NCBI RefSeq assembly: GCF_014197915.1
Contig: NZ_JACIGK010000023.1
Location: 1 to 64,000 of the forward strand
DNA: 64,000 bases
Source: Roseospira visakhapatnamensis
GTDB lineage: Bacteria > Pseudomonadota > Alphaproteobacteria > Rhodospirillales > Rhodospirillaceae
Direction of reading: 5' to 3'
This document shows, piece after piece, positions 49,638 through 60,048 of the stretch. A program made the translations under genes and the position numbers. The notes below the pieces were generated by a model, which made no database searches, was not told the origin of the DNA, and saw only the letters and a list, made by a program, of their open reading frames with translations. Position 1 is the first letter of the stretch; each line of letters opens with the position of its first letter.

Positions 49638-50810
49638 ATGGCCCCCCCTTCCAAGGATGACCTGTCCAAGGACAGCGTGACCCAGGAGTCCGTTCTGGAG
49701 ACGCTGCGTGGTCTACGCGACCCCAAGACCGGGGGGGATCCCGTCTCCCAGGGGTGGGTCGCGGGGCTGTCGCTGGCCGACGGCGCCGTCACCGTCGCCC
49801 TGGACGTGCCGCCGGACCTCGGACCGCAACTGGAGCCGCTGCGGCGCGAGGCCGAGGCCCGGTTGAGCGCCCTGCCGGGCGTGAACGCCTGCACGGTGGT
49901 GTTGACCGCCCAGCGTCCGGCGGCGGCCCCGGCCGGGCGCGGCGGTCACGGCCCCAATCACGGTCAAGGTCAGGGCCACGGCGGCGGCGGCAAGGGCACC
50001 GGCATCGCCCCCCCGGGGGTGCGGCACATCATCGCCGTGGCCTCGGGCAAGGGCGGCGTGGGCAAGTCCACCACCGCCGTCAACCTGGCCCTGGGCCTGG
50101 CCGGCCAGGGCTTGCGCGTGGGGCTGTTCGACGCCGATATCTTTGGACCCTCCATCCCGCGCATGCTCGGTCTGGCGGGCGAGCGGCCGGAGGTCGTCAA
50201 GGATCGCCTGCAGCCGTTGCGGGCGCACGGCCTGGCGGTGATGTCCATCGGCTTCCTGGTGGAGGAAGACGAGCCCGTGGTCTGGCGCGGCCCCATGGTC
50301 ATGGGGGCGCTGGAGCAGTTGTTGCGGGACGTCGACTGGGGGGACCTGGATGTGATGGTCGTGGACATGCCGCCCGGCACGGGCGACACCCAGTTGACCA
50401 TGAGCCAGCGGGTGACCCTGGCTGGCGCCGTCATCGTCTCGACCCCGCAGGACATCGCGCTGCTGGACGCCCGCAAGGGGCTGGCCATGTTCCGGCGGGT
50501 GAACGTGCCGATCCTCGGGCTGATCGAGAACATGAGCTATTACGTCTGTCCCAACTGCGGCCACCGGGAGGAGGTGTTCGCCCACGGCGGGGCGCGGCGC
50601 ACCGCCGAGGAGATGGACTGTCCCTTCCTGGGCGACATCCCCCTGGACATGCGGATTCGCGTACAGTCCGACGCCGGGCGCCCCATCGTCGTCGCCGAGC
50701 CCGACGGGCCGCACGCGGCCGCCTATCGCGCCATCGCCGCGCGCGTGGCCGAGGCGCTGGAGGCGCCGGCCGCGGCGGCCGACCAGGGGCCGACCATCCG
50801 ATTTACCTGA
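49638..50810 (+). CDS. mrp: Mrp/ApbC/NBP35-family iron-sulfur cluster carrier ATPase
   Basis: P-loop carrier of iron-sulfur clusters. The 390-residue product has an N-terminal MIP18/DUF59-like domain (about 10-95), a Gly/His-rich linker, deviant Walker A ASGKGGVGKSTTAVNLALGL, DADIFGPSIPRMLGL, VDMPPGTGDTQLTM and the cluster-binding CxxC in YYVCPNCGHREE. ATG 49638 has AGGAG upstream. It is divergent from hflK. Confidence 0.95.
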   Translation: MAPPSKDDLSKDSVTQESVLETLRGLRDPKTGGDPVSQGWVAGLSLADGAVTVALDVPPDLGPQLEPLRREAEARLSALPGVNACTVVLTAQRPAAAPAGRGGHGPNHGQGQGHGGGGKGTGIAPPGVRHIIAVASGKGGVGKSTTAVNLALGLAGQGLRVGLFDADIFGPSIPRMLGLAGERPEVVKDRLQPLRAHGLAVMSIGFLVEEDEPVVWRGPMVMGALEQLLRDVDWGDLDVMVVDMPPGTGDTQLTMSQRVTLAGAVIVSTPQDIALLDARKGLAMFRRVNVPILGLIENMSYYVCPNCGHREEVFAHGGARRTAEEMDCPFLGDIPLDMRIRVQSDAGRPIVVAEPDGPHAAAYRAIAARVAEALEAPAAAADQGPTIRFT

Positions 50811-51294
50811 GCGGTCGCCGGGCTGGAGAGGAGCAGTCGGTCTCGGGCGGCCTCTGTGTCCCGGCAGGCTGCGATCGGCGCCCGGAACCAGACGGGATCG
50901 TCACACAAGAGCGATGCTCGCCAAAGTGGCGAACCGGGCTTTCTTGACTTTAATACGGGAGGGAGTCCGGACGGCACCGTGGACGATGGGTCACGCCACC
51001 CCACCCCACCCCATCGTCCGAGCCCGCGGCGGCCGCCATGAGAACCGCTGGGAGGGGATCGGGTCGGTTGCTCGCTTTTGACGATGGCGCTACCATCGAC
51101 CCTTCGGTCGCTCCGGACCGTTTGCACCCCATAGGGTGGCTCACGATCCCGGAATGTTGGAGCCAGCGCCCGTGTGCGCCTCATCATCCCAGCCCGTCCG
51201 GTCGAGTGGTCCGGCGGGCCTCCGGGCCGGTTCGCCGGCGACACGGGGGCGCGTCGGCCGGCGCGCCGGTTCGGGCGAGCCGCTGGCGTGGTTC
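50811..51294. other. Gap between mrp and the sensor kinase gene
   Basis: No clear gene. An open frame continuing upstream of the kinase to 51136 encodes low-complexity residues with no family match. The gap holds a 10-base inverted repeat with a CACCCC-rich loop (50981-51019) and a small palindromic GATGG/CCATC pair near 51083-51097. Confidence 0.5.
50981..51019. repeat. Inverted repeat with CACCCC-rich loop between mrp and the kinase gene
   Basis: GGACGATGGG (50981-50990) and CCCATCGTCC (51010-51019) are perfect 10-base inverted repeats around a 19-base loop containing three CACCCC-like units. It lies 170 bases past mrp. It could be a Rho-independent-like terminator without a U-tract or a regulator site. 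Confidence 0.5.
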
Positions 51295-53364
51295 GTGAGG
51301 AAACGGGCGCCGCTGGCCGTGATGGGCGCGGTCGCGGCCTTCATGGTGTGCGAACCGGTCCCGGGGACGGACCAGGGGGCCGCCCTCGCGGCCGCGGCCG
51401 AACCGCTGCGGGTCGGCATCGCGCCCGACTATCCCCCGTTCACCGTCCTGGACGGCCACGACCAGCCGGCCGGGTTCGCGATGGATCTGGTGGACGCGGT
51501 GTCCGGCGTGATGGACCGGGAGGTCGCGATCCGGACCCGTCCCTGGCATGCCCTGCTGCGCGACATGCGGGCCGGGCGCCTGGACGTGCTGCCGGTCGTC
51601 GGCATCTCTCCGACCCGCGCGACCTACCTGGACTTCACCATCCCCGTGGCCACCGGCCAGGGCGCGGTGTTCGTGGCCGATGGTGGCCCGGCGCTGCGCG
51701 GCGAGGCGGATCTGGCCGGCCTGCGCATCGGCGTGATGCGCGAGGAGATCGTGCACGATCGCGCGCGGGGCCGCGCCTGGAGCACGGCCCTGGTGCCCTT
51801 TCCGGGCCTGGAGGGGGCCTTCCGGTGCCTGGCCGAGCGCCGCTGCGACGCGGTGGTGGCGCCCCGGCTGCAAGGCGTGATGCTGGCGCGCCGGCTGGGC
51901 CTGTCCGAGGTCATCCGGCCGGCCGATCTGGTGCTGGAGGACTTCGCGCTCGACTACGCGATGGCGGTGCGCAAGGGCGATTACGCCCTGCTGGCGCGCC
52001 TCAACGACGGCCTGGCGGTGGTGCTGGCCGACGGTACCCTGCGGCGCTTGAACGCGCGCTGGCTGCCGCCGGTGCACGCGGATCCGGGCGTGCCGCTTCT
52101 GCCGGTGCTGCTCGCCGGCGGGGCCGGCCTGCTGCTGTTCGGGACCGTGGTCGCGGTCCTGGTCCGCCGGCAGCGAAATCTGCACCGCGTGGCGACCCGG
52201 CGTCACCAGGACCTGCGGCGGGAACGCGAGCGGCGGCGCAGCGCCGACGCCGAGGCCGCCGCCATCCTGCGCGTGCTGCCGGACATGGTGCTGCGGCTGG
52301 ACGCCGATGGCCGCTACGTGAGCGGCCACGACCCCGGCGGTCTGGCCGGAATGCCGGTCGAGGACATGCTCGGCCAGGTGATCGAGGAGGTGTTGCCGGA
52401 AGACATCGCCGTGCGCCTGCGGGTCTCCCTGGCGCTGGTGGCGGACACCGGCGACATCCAGACCCTGGACTACGACCTGACGCTGCCCGAGGTGGGCCAT
52501 CGCTGGTTCCAGGCCCGGCTGGCGCCATTCTCGACCGGAGGGGCCGTGATGGTGGTCCGCGACGTTACGGCGGCCCGCCGGCGCGCCGACCAACTTGCCC
52601 GCGCGGCGGCGGCCATCGCCAGCGCCAGCGCCGCCAAGTCCCGCTTCCTGGCGACCATGAGTCACGAACTGCGAACACCGCTGAACGCGATCATCGGCTT
52701 TTCGCAGATGATGGACGAAGAGGTGTTCGGCCCGCTGGGGGCATCCCAGTACCAGGGCTACGCCCGTGACATCCAGAGCGCCGGGCAGTCGCTGCTGACC
52801 CTGATCTCGGGTGTCATGGACATGGCCCAGGTGGAATCCGGGCGCATGATCCTGACCGAGACGGAGGTGGACCTGGGCGCCGTCGCGGCCCACCGCGTGG
52901 CGCTGGCCCGTCCCGGCGCGGTGGCGATCGACGCCCGCGTGGACATGGAGCCGCCGGCCGCGCCGGTGATCGTGCGCGCCGACGCGGGGCTGGTGCAGCG
53001 CATGGTGGAGAGCCTGGTCTCCAACGCCGTTCGGTTCTCGCCGGGCGGATCGGTGCGGGTCGCTGTGGGTCGGCTGGAGAGCGGCGCCAGCGAGGTCGTG
53101 GTGGCCGACACCGGCATGGGCATGACCGAGGACCAACTGGCCCACCTCGGCGAGCCCTTCTACCAGGCCAGTCCTCTCGTCGCCCGTGACTCCGGCGGCT
53201 TCGGTCTGGGGGTAACCCTGGTGCGCGAGATGATCGCCCTGCATGGGGGGGAACTGCGCTACGACAGCCGCCCCGGCGCCGGCACCATGGCTCGTCTGCT
53301 GTTTCCGCCCGAGCGGTCGGTCACGGTCGCCCCCGACGGCCGGCACCTGCGCGTGGTGCACTGA
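51295..53364 (+). CDS. Sensor histidine kinase with periplasmic SBP_bac_3 domain, PAS and HisKA/HATPase
   Basis: From GTG 51295 the 689-residue product starts with RKRAPLAVMGAVAAFMV, a signal-anchor-like segment. A periplasmic amino-acid-type binding domain follows (about 35-262, LRVGIAPDYPPFTVLDGHDQ), then a membrane span (about 266-290), a coiled coil and a PAS domain (about 320-430). The HisKA motif is MSHELRTPLNAIIGFSQMMD with His457, and the HATPase has N-box NAVRFSPGG, ADTGMGMTEDQL and GGFGLGVTLVREM. The start is uncertain, with GTG 51136 upstream in frame. No response regulator is adjacent, so its output is unknown. Confidence 0.9.
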   Translation: MRKRAPLAVMGAVAAFMVCEPVPGTDQGAALAAAAEPLRVGIAPDYPPFTVLDGHDQPAGFAMDLVDAVSGVMDREVAIRTRPWHALLRDMRAGRLDVLPVVGISPTRATYLDFTIPVATGQGAVFVADGGPALRGEADLAGLRIGVMREEIVHDRARGRAWSTALVPFPGLEGAFRCLAERRCDAVVAPRLQGVMLARRLGLSEVIRPADLVLEDFALDYAMAVRKGDYALLARLNDGLAVVLADGTLRRLNARWLPPVHADPGVPLLPVLLAGGAGLLLFGTVVAVLVRRQRNLHRVATRRHQDLRRERERRRSADAEAAAILRVLPDMVLRLDADGRYVSGHDPGGLAGMPVEDMLGQVIEEVLPEDIAVRLRVSLALVADTGDIQTLDYDLTLPEVGHRWFQARLAPFSTGGAVMVVRDVTAARRRADQLARAAAAIASASAAKSRFLATMSHELRTPLNAIIGFSQMMDEEVFGPLGASQYQGYARDIQSAGQSLLTLISGVMDMAQVESGRMILTETEVDLGAVAAHRVALARPGAVAIDARVDMEPPAAPVIVRADAGLVQRMVESLVSNAVRFSPGGSVRVAVGRLESGASEVVVADTGMGMTEDQLAHLGEPFYQASPLVARDSGGFGLGVTLVREMIALHGGELRYDSRPGAGTMARLLFPPERSVTVAPDGRHLRVVH

Positions 53365-53582
53365 GCTCCGCCGCGATGCCGGGATCCCGGCGTCGGCGAC
53401 CGGTGCGAAGGATGGCGCGGTTTTCATATCGTTTCGGTGCGCGGAGGTCTTGGTGGAGTCGCCAAGTCGGGTTAGCATGATCGCGTGCACCCGGCCTCGC
53501 CGCTGGCACCCGCCCCGGACGCCCCCCATGGACGCCCCGAAACGGACGCGTCTCCATGGCAGCCTCAAGGATCGCCGCCGCC

Positions 53583-54746
53583 ATGAGTTCGCCGCCGGTG
53601 CTTGACCTGGAGACCCTGCTGGCCCCGATCGCCGAGGACCAGCCCACGGGGACGGACATTCGCGAGGATGCCTCGCCGACGTCGCCCTACTATGCCCTCA
53701 AGGACGCCCGCAACGCCGCCCGCGCCGCCGAACGTCAGGTGGTCGACGCGGGTGAGGACGAGTCCTCCAGTCTGGCGCGGGAGTGGCGCGACATCCTGAC
53801 GCTGGCGCCCGAGGTGCTGACCACCCGCACCAAGGATCTGGAGGTCTGCGCCTGGCTGATCGAGGCCCTGGTGCGCGGCCAGGGGTTCGCCGGGCTGCGC
53901 GACGGTTGCGCGCTGGTGACCGGCCTGGTGGACCGCTACTGGGACGACCTGCACCCCATGCCCGACGAGGACGGCCTGGAAATGCGCCTCGCGGCCCTGG
54001 CCGGCCTGAACGGCGAGGGGGCCGACGGGACCCTCGTCATGCCGCTGCGCAAGGTTCCGCTGGTGGCCGGCAACGGCGAGATCCTGGCGCACTGGCACTT
54101 CGAACAGGCGAGCGAACTGGCCAAGGTCGCCGACGAGGAACGCCGCCAGCGCCGGATCGAGGACGGCGCGGTCACCATGGACCGCATCGAGGCGGCGGCC
54201 GCCGATACGCCCGCCGACCTGATCGTCACCACCATGGCCGATCTGAACGAGGCCCAGGACGCCTACGCCGCCATGATCGCCGCCCTGGACGACAAGGCCG
54301 GGGCCGAGGCGCCGCCCGGGGGCACCATCCGGTCCGTCCTGGAGACCGTCAAGGATACGCTGTCCTACCTGGGGCGCGACGCGATGGCGGCGTCCGGGGA
54401 GGGCACGCCGGCCTCGGACGCGGTCGCCACCCCCGCCGAGGACGGCGCCGTGACGGAGGCGACGGCCGGCACCATCACGGTGTCGCGGCCGGCGGTGCAG
54501 TCGGGGGCCATCGCCTCCCGCGACGACGCGTTCCGCGAACTGCTGAAGATCGCCAAGTTCTTCCGGGAGACCGAACCCCATTCGCCGCTGTCCTACACGC
54601 TGGAGGAACTGGTGCGGCGGGGGCGCATGCCGTTGCCGGAGTTGCTGGAGGAACTGATCAAGGACGAGGAGGCGCGCAAGCTGTTCTACGTCACCGCCGG
54701 CCTGAAGCCGCCGGAGCAGGCGTCCGATTCGTCGTCGGGCTGGTAG
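53583..54746 (+). CDS. tssA: Type VI secretion protein TssA (ImpA)
   Basis: TssA caps the growing T6SS sheath or primes baseplate assembly. The 387-residue product has the N-terminal ImpA domain (LDLETLLAPIAEDQPTGTDI, EVCAWLIEALVRGQGFAGLR, LVDRYWDDLHPMPDEDGLEM). Its C-terminal segment is LEELVRRGRMPLPELLEELI. ATG 53583 has AAGGA nine bases upstream; ATG 53556 is possible. It is first of a four-gene cluster with tssB, tssC and a second tssC-like gene. Confidence 0.92.
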   Translation: MSSPPVLDLETLLAPIAEDQPTGTDIREDASPTSPYYALKDARNAARAAERQVVDAGEDESSSLAREWRDILTLAPEVLTTRTKDLEVCAWLIEALVRGQGFAGLRDGCALVTGLVDRYWDDLHPMPDEDGLEMRLAALAGLNGEGADGTLVMPLRKVPLVAGNGEILAHWHFEQASELAKVADEERRQRRIEDGAVTMDRIEAAAADTPADLIVTTMADLNEAQDAYAAMIAALDDKAGAEAPPGGTIRSVLETVKDTLSYLGRDAMAASGEGTPASDAVATPAEDGAVTEATAGTITVSRPAVQSGAIASRDDAFRELLKIAKFFRETEPHSPLSYTLEELVRRGRMPLPELLEELIKDEEARKLFYVTAGLKPPEQASDSSSGW

Positions 54747-54932
54747 GGGCGTTCCGGGGACACACGCCGCGTTGGGATGGTCGCTCTCGGCGAGACCGTG
54801 GGCCAGCCTCGGACGCCGCAACGGTCGGTCGCCCTGGCCGGTGGCACAAGGGGCCGGACCGGGGCGCGCGCCGGCGTGGTCCGGCACGGGGGGCCAAAGA
54901 CAAGACTCTAACCAAGATGGGGAGTGCCAAGG

Positions 54933-55460
54933 ATGGCCAGTGTCCATGACAAGCTGAACCGGGTTCGCAAACCCCGGGTCCACATCTCCTACGAGGTGGA
55001 GACCGAGGGGGCCATGGTGCAGAAGGAACTGCCCTTTGTGGTGGGCGTTCTGGGAGACTTCTCCGGAGATCCCACGGAACCGCTGAAACCCATGAAGGAT
55101 CGCAAGTTCATCCAGATCGACCGCGACAACTTCAACGACGTGATGACACGCATGACGCCGGGCCTGAAGTTCAAGGTCGAGAATACCCTGGCCGACGACG
55201 GCAGCGAAATGGCCATGGACCTGAAGTTCAACCGCATCGAGGACTTCGAGCCCGGCGCCGTGGTCAACCAGGTGGACCCGTTGCGCAAGATGCTGGAGAC
55301 GCGCAACCAGCTCCGCGATCTGCTGAGCAAGGTGGACCGCTCCGAGGACCTGGAGGCGCTGCTGGAGCGGGTGCTCCAGAACAGCGAGGATCTCGACAAG
55401 CTGAAGGCCGACCTGGGCCTTGAGGCCGGCGGCGGCGACGCGGCGAAGAAGGAGGACTGA
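54933..55460 (+). CDS. tssB: Type VI secretion sheath small subunit TssB
   Basis: Small subunit (VipA-like) of the contractile sheath. The 175-residue product has [53 protein letters not shown] and the C-terminal TssC-binding helix region [22 protein letters not shown] 54933 has GGGGAG upstream. It lies two bases before tssC. Confidence 0.95.
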   Translation: MASVHDKLNRVRKPRVHISYEVETEGAMVQKELPFVVGVLGDFSGDPTEPLKPMKDRKFIQIDRDNFNDVMTRMTPGLKFKVENTLADDGSEMAMDLKFNRIEDFEPGAVVNQVDPLRKMLETRNQLRDLLSKVDRSEDLEALLERVLQNSEDLDKLKADLGLEAGGGDAAKKED

Positions 55461-55462
55461 TC

Positions 55463-56971
55463 TTGGCAGCGGATACAGAGACCCAAGCCGCCGGCGCCGC
55501 CGGGGCCACCGAAACCGCCGAGGCGGACAGCCTCTCCCTGCTGGACCAGGCCATCGCCGCCACGCGCCAGACCGAACCCGATCGCGCCCAGGAGCTGCTC
55601 AAGACCCTGACCGAACAGGCCCTGGCCGGCACGGTGACCTTCGACAAGAATCTGGCGCAGACCATCAACAAGGCCATCGCCGCCATCGACCAGAAGATGT
55701 CGCGGCAACTGGCGGCGGTCATGCAGCATCCCAAGTTCGCCAAGCTGGAAGGCACCTGGCGCGGGCTGCATTACCTGGTCATGAACTCGGAAACCAGCGC
55801 GCAGCTCAAGCTCCGCGTGATGAACGCGCCCAAGAAGGATCTGGCCAAGGATCTGTCGCGGGCCGTCGAGTTCGACCAAAGCCAGTTGTTCAAGAAGATC
55901 TACGAAAACGAGTTCGGGACCCCGGGCGGCGAACCCTATGGCGCGCTCATCGGTGACTACGAATTCACCAACCACCCCGAGGACCTGGAGATGCTCACCA
56001 ACATCTCCAACGTGTCGGCGGCGGCCTTCGCGCCGTTCATCTCCGCCGCCGCCCCGGGCATGTTCGGCTTCGAGTCCTACGAGGACATGTCGAAGCCGCG
56101 CGACATGGAAAAGATCTTCGAGAGCATCGAATACGCCAAGTGGCGCAGCTTCCGCGAAAGCGAGGACAGCCGCTTCGTGACCATGACCCTGCCGCGTACG
56201 CTCGCGCGCCTGCCCTACGGCGGGGCCACCAAGGCGATCGAGGAATTCGGCTACGAGGAAGCGCCCCTGGATCCGAACTCCCTGAAGACCCTGCCCATGA
56301 AGAACGATCAGTTCTGCTGGATGAACTCGGCCTACGTCATGGGCGCCCGTCTGACCGACGCCTTCGCCCAGTACGGCTGGTGCACCGCCATTCGCGGCGC
56401 CGAGGGCGGCGGCAAGGTCACCAACCTGCCCAGCTACACCTTCGTCTCCGACGACGGCGACGTGGACCAGCAATGCCCGACCGAGATCGGCATCACCGAC
56501 CGGCGCGAGGCGGAGCTGTCCAAGCTGGGCTTCCTGCCGTTGTGCCACTACAAGAGCACGGACTATGCCGTCTTCTTCGGCGCCCAGACCACCCAGAAGC
56601 CGAAGAAGTACGACCGGCCGGAGGCCACGGCCAACGCCGCCATCTCGGCCCGCCTGCCCTACATCATGGCCACCTCGCGCTTCGCCCATTACCTGAAGGT
56701 GATGGCGCGCGACAAGATCGGGTCCTTCATGGAGGCGTCGGACTGCGAGGCCTGGCTGAACCGCTGGATCTCCAACTACGTCAACGGCGACGCGACGGCC
56801 GGGCAGGACATGAAGGCCCGCTATCCGCTCGCCGAGGCCAAGGTTCAGGTGCGCGAGATCCCGGGCGCGCCGGGCAGCTACAACGCCGTGGCCTGGATGC
56901 GGCCATGGTTGCAGATGGAGGAACTGACCACCTCCATGCGCATGGTGGCCCGCATTCCGCAGATGGGGTGA
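55463..56971 (+). CDS. tssC: Type VI secretion sheath large subunit TssC
   Basis: Large sheath subunit (VipB/EvpB-like). The 502-residue product has [79 protein letters not shown] and the C-terminal [20 protein letters not shown]. The start is TTG 55463, backed by GGAGG eight bases upstream overlapping the tssB end. The next gene is a divergent paralogue. Confidence 0.95.
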   Translation: MAADTETQAAGAAGATETAEADSLSLLDQAIAATRQTEPDRAQELLKTLTEQALAGTVTFDKNLAQTINKAIAAIDQKMSRQLAAVMQHPKFAKLEGTWRGLHYLVMNSETSAQLKLRVMNAPKKDLAKDLSRAVEFDQSQLFKKIYENEFGTPGGEPYGALIGDYEFTNHPEDLEMLTNISNVSAAAFAPFISAAAPGMFGFESYEDMSKPRDMEKIFESIEYAKWRSFRESEDSRFVTMTLPRTLARLPYGGATKAIEEFGYEEAPLDPNSLKTLPMKNDQFCWMNSAYVMGARLTDAFAQYGWCTAIRGAEGGGKVTNLPSYTFVSDDGDVDQQCPTEIGITDRREAELSKLGFLPLCHYKSTDYAVFFGAQTTQKPKKYDRPEATANAAISARLPYIMATSRFAHYLKVMARDKIGSFMEASDCEAWLNRWISNYVNGDATAGQDMKARYPLAEAKVQVREIPGAPGSYNAVAWMRPWLQMEELTTSMRMVARIPQMG

Positions 56972-57044
56972 TGATGGGCCTTGAGGGGGCCTTGATCGGC
57001 GGCGGGCCGGCCCATGGGGGTCGGCCCGTCCCGGAGGCGCCGGG

Positions 57045-58871
57045 ATGGGCCGGAGCGCGTCACCCCGCACCATGGGATCCGGCCGGATGAGTGAGCAGAC
57101 ACCCGATCCGGACGACACCCGCTTCACCACCCGGGGCGACGAGGACACCGTGGTGGTCACGCGGCGTCCCCCGGACACGCCGCAGCCCTCCGCCTTTGAC
57201 CTGACCGCGCCGCCGGATCCGGATACGGCCGCGCCGCCCGATGACCCCGACGCCATCGTGCCGGCCACCGCCGCCCGGGCGCGGGCCACGCCGGCCGTGA
57301 CCGACCCGGACCGGCCGGCCCCGCCGCGTCCGCGCCTGCCGGCCCTGGACGCGCTGCTCGACGGCCCCCCCGTGGGCGGCCTGGAGCCGCTGCGCCGCAC
57401 GGTGGTGGACCAGGCCCTCGGACGCGCCGACCCCGACCCGCTGGACCGGTTCCTGGCCGCCGACGACGTCGGCATGGGCCTGCTGCGCTGGTTCGGGGGG
57501 GCGCTCTTCCATGCCGTGCGGGCCGGGGGCGCCGCCGCCATCCGCTCGGCCCTGGATCGCGACATCGCCGCCCTGGACGGCCTGTTGAGCGACCAGGTGG
57601 ACGCCATCCTGCATCATCCCCGGGTCCAGTCCCTGGAGGCGGCGTGGCGCGGCCTGCGCTACCTGGCCGAACAGGCCGACGGGCGCGAACAGGTCGTCCT
57701 CCGGCTGCTGCCCTGCCGCTGGACCGAGATCGCCCGCGACCTGGAACGGGCCATCGAGTTCGATCAAAGCGCTCTGTTCGACAAGATATACAACCAGGAA
57801 TTCGGCATGCCCGGCGGCAAGCCCTTCGGCCTGCTGCTGATCCTGCACGCCGTCCAGCACCGCCCCACGCGCGACCACCCCCACGACGACGTCAGTGTCC
57901 TCAAGGCCCTGTCCCAGGTGGCGGCGGCGGCCTTCGCGCCGGTCATCCTGGCCGCCCGGCCGGCGCTACTGGGGCTGGAGGACTATTCCGACCTCGCTCA
58001 GCCCATCGACATCGCCCGTCCGTTCGGGGGCGCGGACTACGCCCGTTGGCGCGCCTTCCAGCGCACCGAGGACAGCCGGTTCGTCGGTGTCTGCCTGCCG
58101 CGCATCCTGATGCGCGAGCCCTGGCGCGACGACGGCACACGGGCCGACGGCTTCCGCTATGCCGAGGGGCGGCGCGGCCTGCGCGCGCGGGACCACCTGT
58201 GGGGACATCCCGGCTTCGCCTTCGCCGCCGTCCTGATCCGCGCCTTCGACTCGTACGGATGGTTCGCCGACATCCGCGGCTCCCGTCGTGACGAGATCGC
58301 CGGCGGCCTGGTCACCGGCCTGCCCACGCCCGCGTTCCGCACCGACGCGCCGGGCATCGCCCTCCGCCCGTCTCTGGAGGTCAGCATCGCCGATCGCCAG
58401 GAAAACGTGCTGACGGACCTGGGGTTGATCCCGCTGCTGCCGGCGCGGTTCACCCGCTATTCGGTGTTTTACGGCAATGCTTCGACCCGCGCCGTGGACC
58501 CCATGGAAACCCTGGTGGCGACCATGAACCACCGGCTGTCGTCCATGCTGCAATACATCTTCTGTGTCAGCCGCTTTTCGCATTTCATCAAGGTGATCGG
58601 TCGCGACCGGGTGGGCTCCTTCACCACGCCGGAAGACTGCGAGCGCTTCCTTCAGGACTGGCTGATGGGCTATTGCCTGGGCAACGACGACGCCAGCCTG
58701 GACCAGAAGGCCCGCTATCCCTTGCGCGAGGCCAGCGTGCGGGTGCGCGAGGTGCCCGGCAAGCCCGGCGCGTTCGCCTGTGTCACCCACCTGAAGCCGC
58801 ATTTCCAGCTGGATCAGGTGGTCACCAGCTTCCGCCTGACCACGGAACTGGCGCCCCCCGACCGGCGGTGA
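57045..58871 (+). CDS. Second TssC-like (ImpD-type) T6SS sheath protein
   Basis: A 608-residue TssC paralogue. After a Pro/Asp/Thr-rich N-terminal extension of about 140 residues it follows the TssC layout: [80 protein letters not shown] and [20 protein letters not shown]. In Imp-type clusters such as that of Rhizobium a second EvpB protein (ImpD) follows ImpC. ATG 57045 has GGAGG eight bases upstream; ATG 57087 is an alternative. It is the last T6SS gene before thyX. Confidence 0.9.
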   Translation: MGRSASPRTMGSGRMSEQTPDPDDTRFTTRGDEDTVVVTRRPPDTPQPSAFDLTAPPDPDTAAPPDDPDAIVPATAARARATPAVTDPDRPAPPRPRLPALDALLDGPPVGGLEPLRRTVVDQALGRADPDPLDRFLAADDVGMGLLRWFGGALFHAVRAGGAAAIRSALDRDIAALDGLLSDQVDAILHHPRVQSLEAAWRGLRYLAEQADGREQVVLRLLPCRWTEIARDLERAIEFDQSALFDKIYNQEFGMPGGKPFGLLLILHAVQHRPTRDHPHDDVSVLKALSQVAAAAFAPVILAARPALLGLEDYSDLAQPIDIARPFGGADYARWRAFQRTEDSRFVGVCLPRILMREPWRDDGTRADGFRYAEGRRGLRARDHLWGHPGFAFAAVLIRAFDSYGWFADIRGSRRDEIAGGLVTGLPTPAFRTDAPGIALRPSLEVSIADRQENVLTDLGLIPLLPARFTRYSVFYGNASTRAVDPMETLVATMNHRLSSMLQYIFCVSRFSHFIKVIGRDRVGSFTTPEDCERFLQDWLMGYCLGNDDASLDQKARYPLREASVRVREVPGKPGAFACVTHLKPHFQLDQVVTSFRLTTELAPPDRR

Positions 58872-58876
58872 GGGGG

Positions 58877-58892
58877 GCGGGGCGCGCCCCGC
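58877..58892. terminator. GC palindrome after the T6SS cluster
   Basis: A perfect 16-base palindrome (six-pair stem GCGGGG/CCCCGC with a CGCG loop) begins five bases after the tssC-like stop. No U-tract follows. It is a plausible transcript end between the T6SS genes and thyX. Confidence 0.35.
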
Positions 58893-59001
58893 GGCGGCGC
58901 TTCTCCGCTGGCCGCGCGCCCCCGACAGGTCTCTTCTGTGCGGCGGCGAGCCGGGCTATGGTGCGCGTCCGTGTCACACGCCTTGCCCGGATTCCCAGCC
59001 C

Positions 59002-59970
59002 ATGCCCGAGTCCACCACCGCCGCCGTCCTCGACCCCGCCCTGCTGGCCGAGATCGAGGCCTTGCGCGCCACCACCAGCGCCACGCGCCGCGCCACCGTA
59101 CAGGCCATGGAGGACATTCTCCATGTGCCGTTTCCGGTGCTGGACCGGGGGTTCATCCGGGTGGTGGACTACATGGGCGACGATGGCGCCATCGTCCAGG
59201 CGGCGCGGGTCTCGTACGGGCGCGGCACCCGCCAGGTGCGCGAGGACCGGGGCCTGATTCGCTACCTCATGCGTCACCGTCACACCACGCCGTTCGAGAT
59301 GGCGGAAATCAAGCTGCACGTGAAGCTGCCGATCTTCGTGGCCCGGCAGTGGATCCGCCACCGCACCGCGAACGTCAACGAGTACTCGGCGCGTTACTCG
59401 GTTCTGGATCGGGAGTTCTACATCCCCGCGCCGGAACACCTGGCGGCGCAATCCTCGGACAATCGCCAGGGGCGCGAGGGGGTGTTGACGGGCGACGAAG
59501 CGGCCGAGGTGCTGGACATCCTGCGCGGGGATGCGCTGCGCTGCCATGCCAACTACGACCGCATGCTGAACGCCGAGGGACCGGACCACGATCCGGCGCG
59601 CCAGGGGCTGGCGCGGGAACTGGCGCGCATGAACCTCACCCTCAACACCTATACGCAGTGGTACTGGAAGATCGATCTGCACAACTTCCTGCACTTCGTG
59701 TCGTTGCGCGCCGACGATCACGCCCAATATGAGATCCGCGTTTACGCGCAGGTGATGAGCGATCTTCTGGAGCGTTGGGTGCCGCTGACCGCCGAGGCGT
59801 TCCAGGACTACCGGGTGGGTGGCCTGGTGCTGTCGCGCCCGGCCCTGGCGGTGGTGCGCAAGGCCCTGGCGGGCGAGGCCGTGGTCCAGGCGGACAGCGG
59901 CCTCTCGCCGCGCGAGTGGCGCGAGCTTTGGGGGGTCCTCGGTGAGGAGCCACCCGCCAGCGCCGGTTAA
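59002..59970 (+). CDS. thyX: FAD-dependent thymidylate synthase
   Basis: Converts dUMP to dTMP using FADH2 and methylene-tetrahydrofolate. The 322-residue product has the ThyX signature [19 protein letters not shown] and [19 protein letters not shown]. The C-terminal region has [23 protein letters not shown] 59002. It starts a set of plus-strand genes with sbtA and sbtB, with a gap of 78 bases to sbtA. Confidence 0.96.
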   Translation: MPESTTAAVLDPALLAEIEALRATTSATRRATVQAMEDILHVPFPVLDRGFIRVVDYMGDDGAIVQAARVSYGRGTRQVREDRGLIRYLMRHRHTTPFEMAEIKLHVKLPIFVARQWIRHRTANVNEYSARYSVLDREFYIPAPEHLAAQSSDNRQGREGVLTGDEAAEVLDILRGDALRCHANYDRMLNAEGPDHDPARQGLARELARMNLTLNTYTQWYWKIDLHNFLHFVSLRADDHAQYEIRVYAQVMSDLLERWVPLTAEAFQDYRVGGLVLSRPALAVVRKALAGEAVVQADSGLSPREWRELWGVLGEEPPASAG

Positions 59971-60048
59971 CGATCCGGGCCGGCGCGATCCTGCCGGGGA
60001 GCGTCGGCGCTTCTTCCCGCTTTCCCACGACGCCGAGGATGTTCACCA

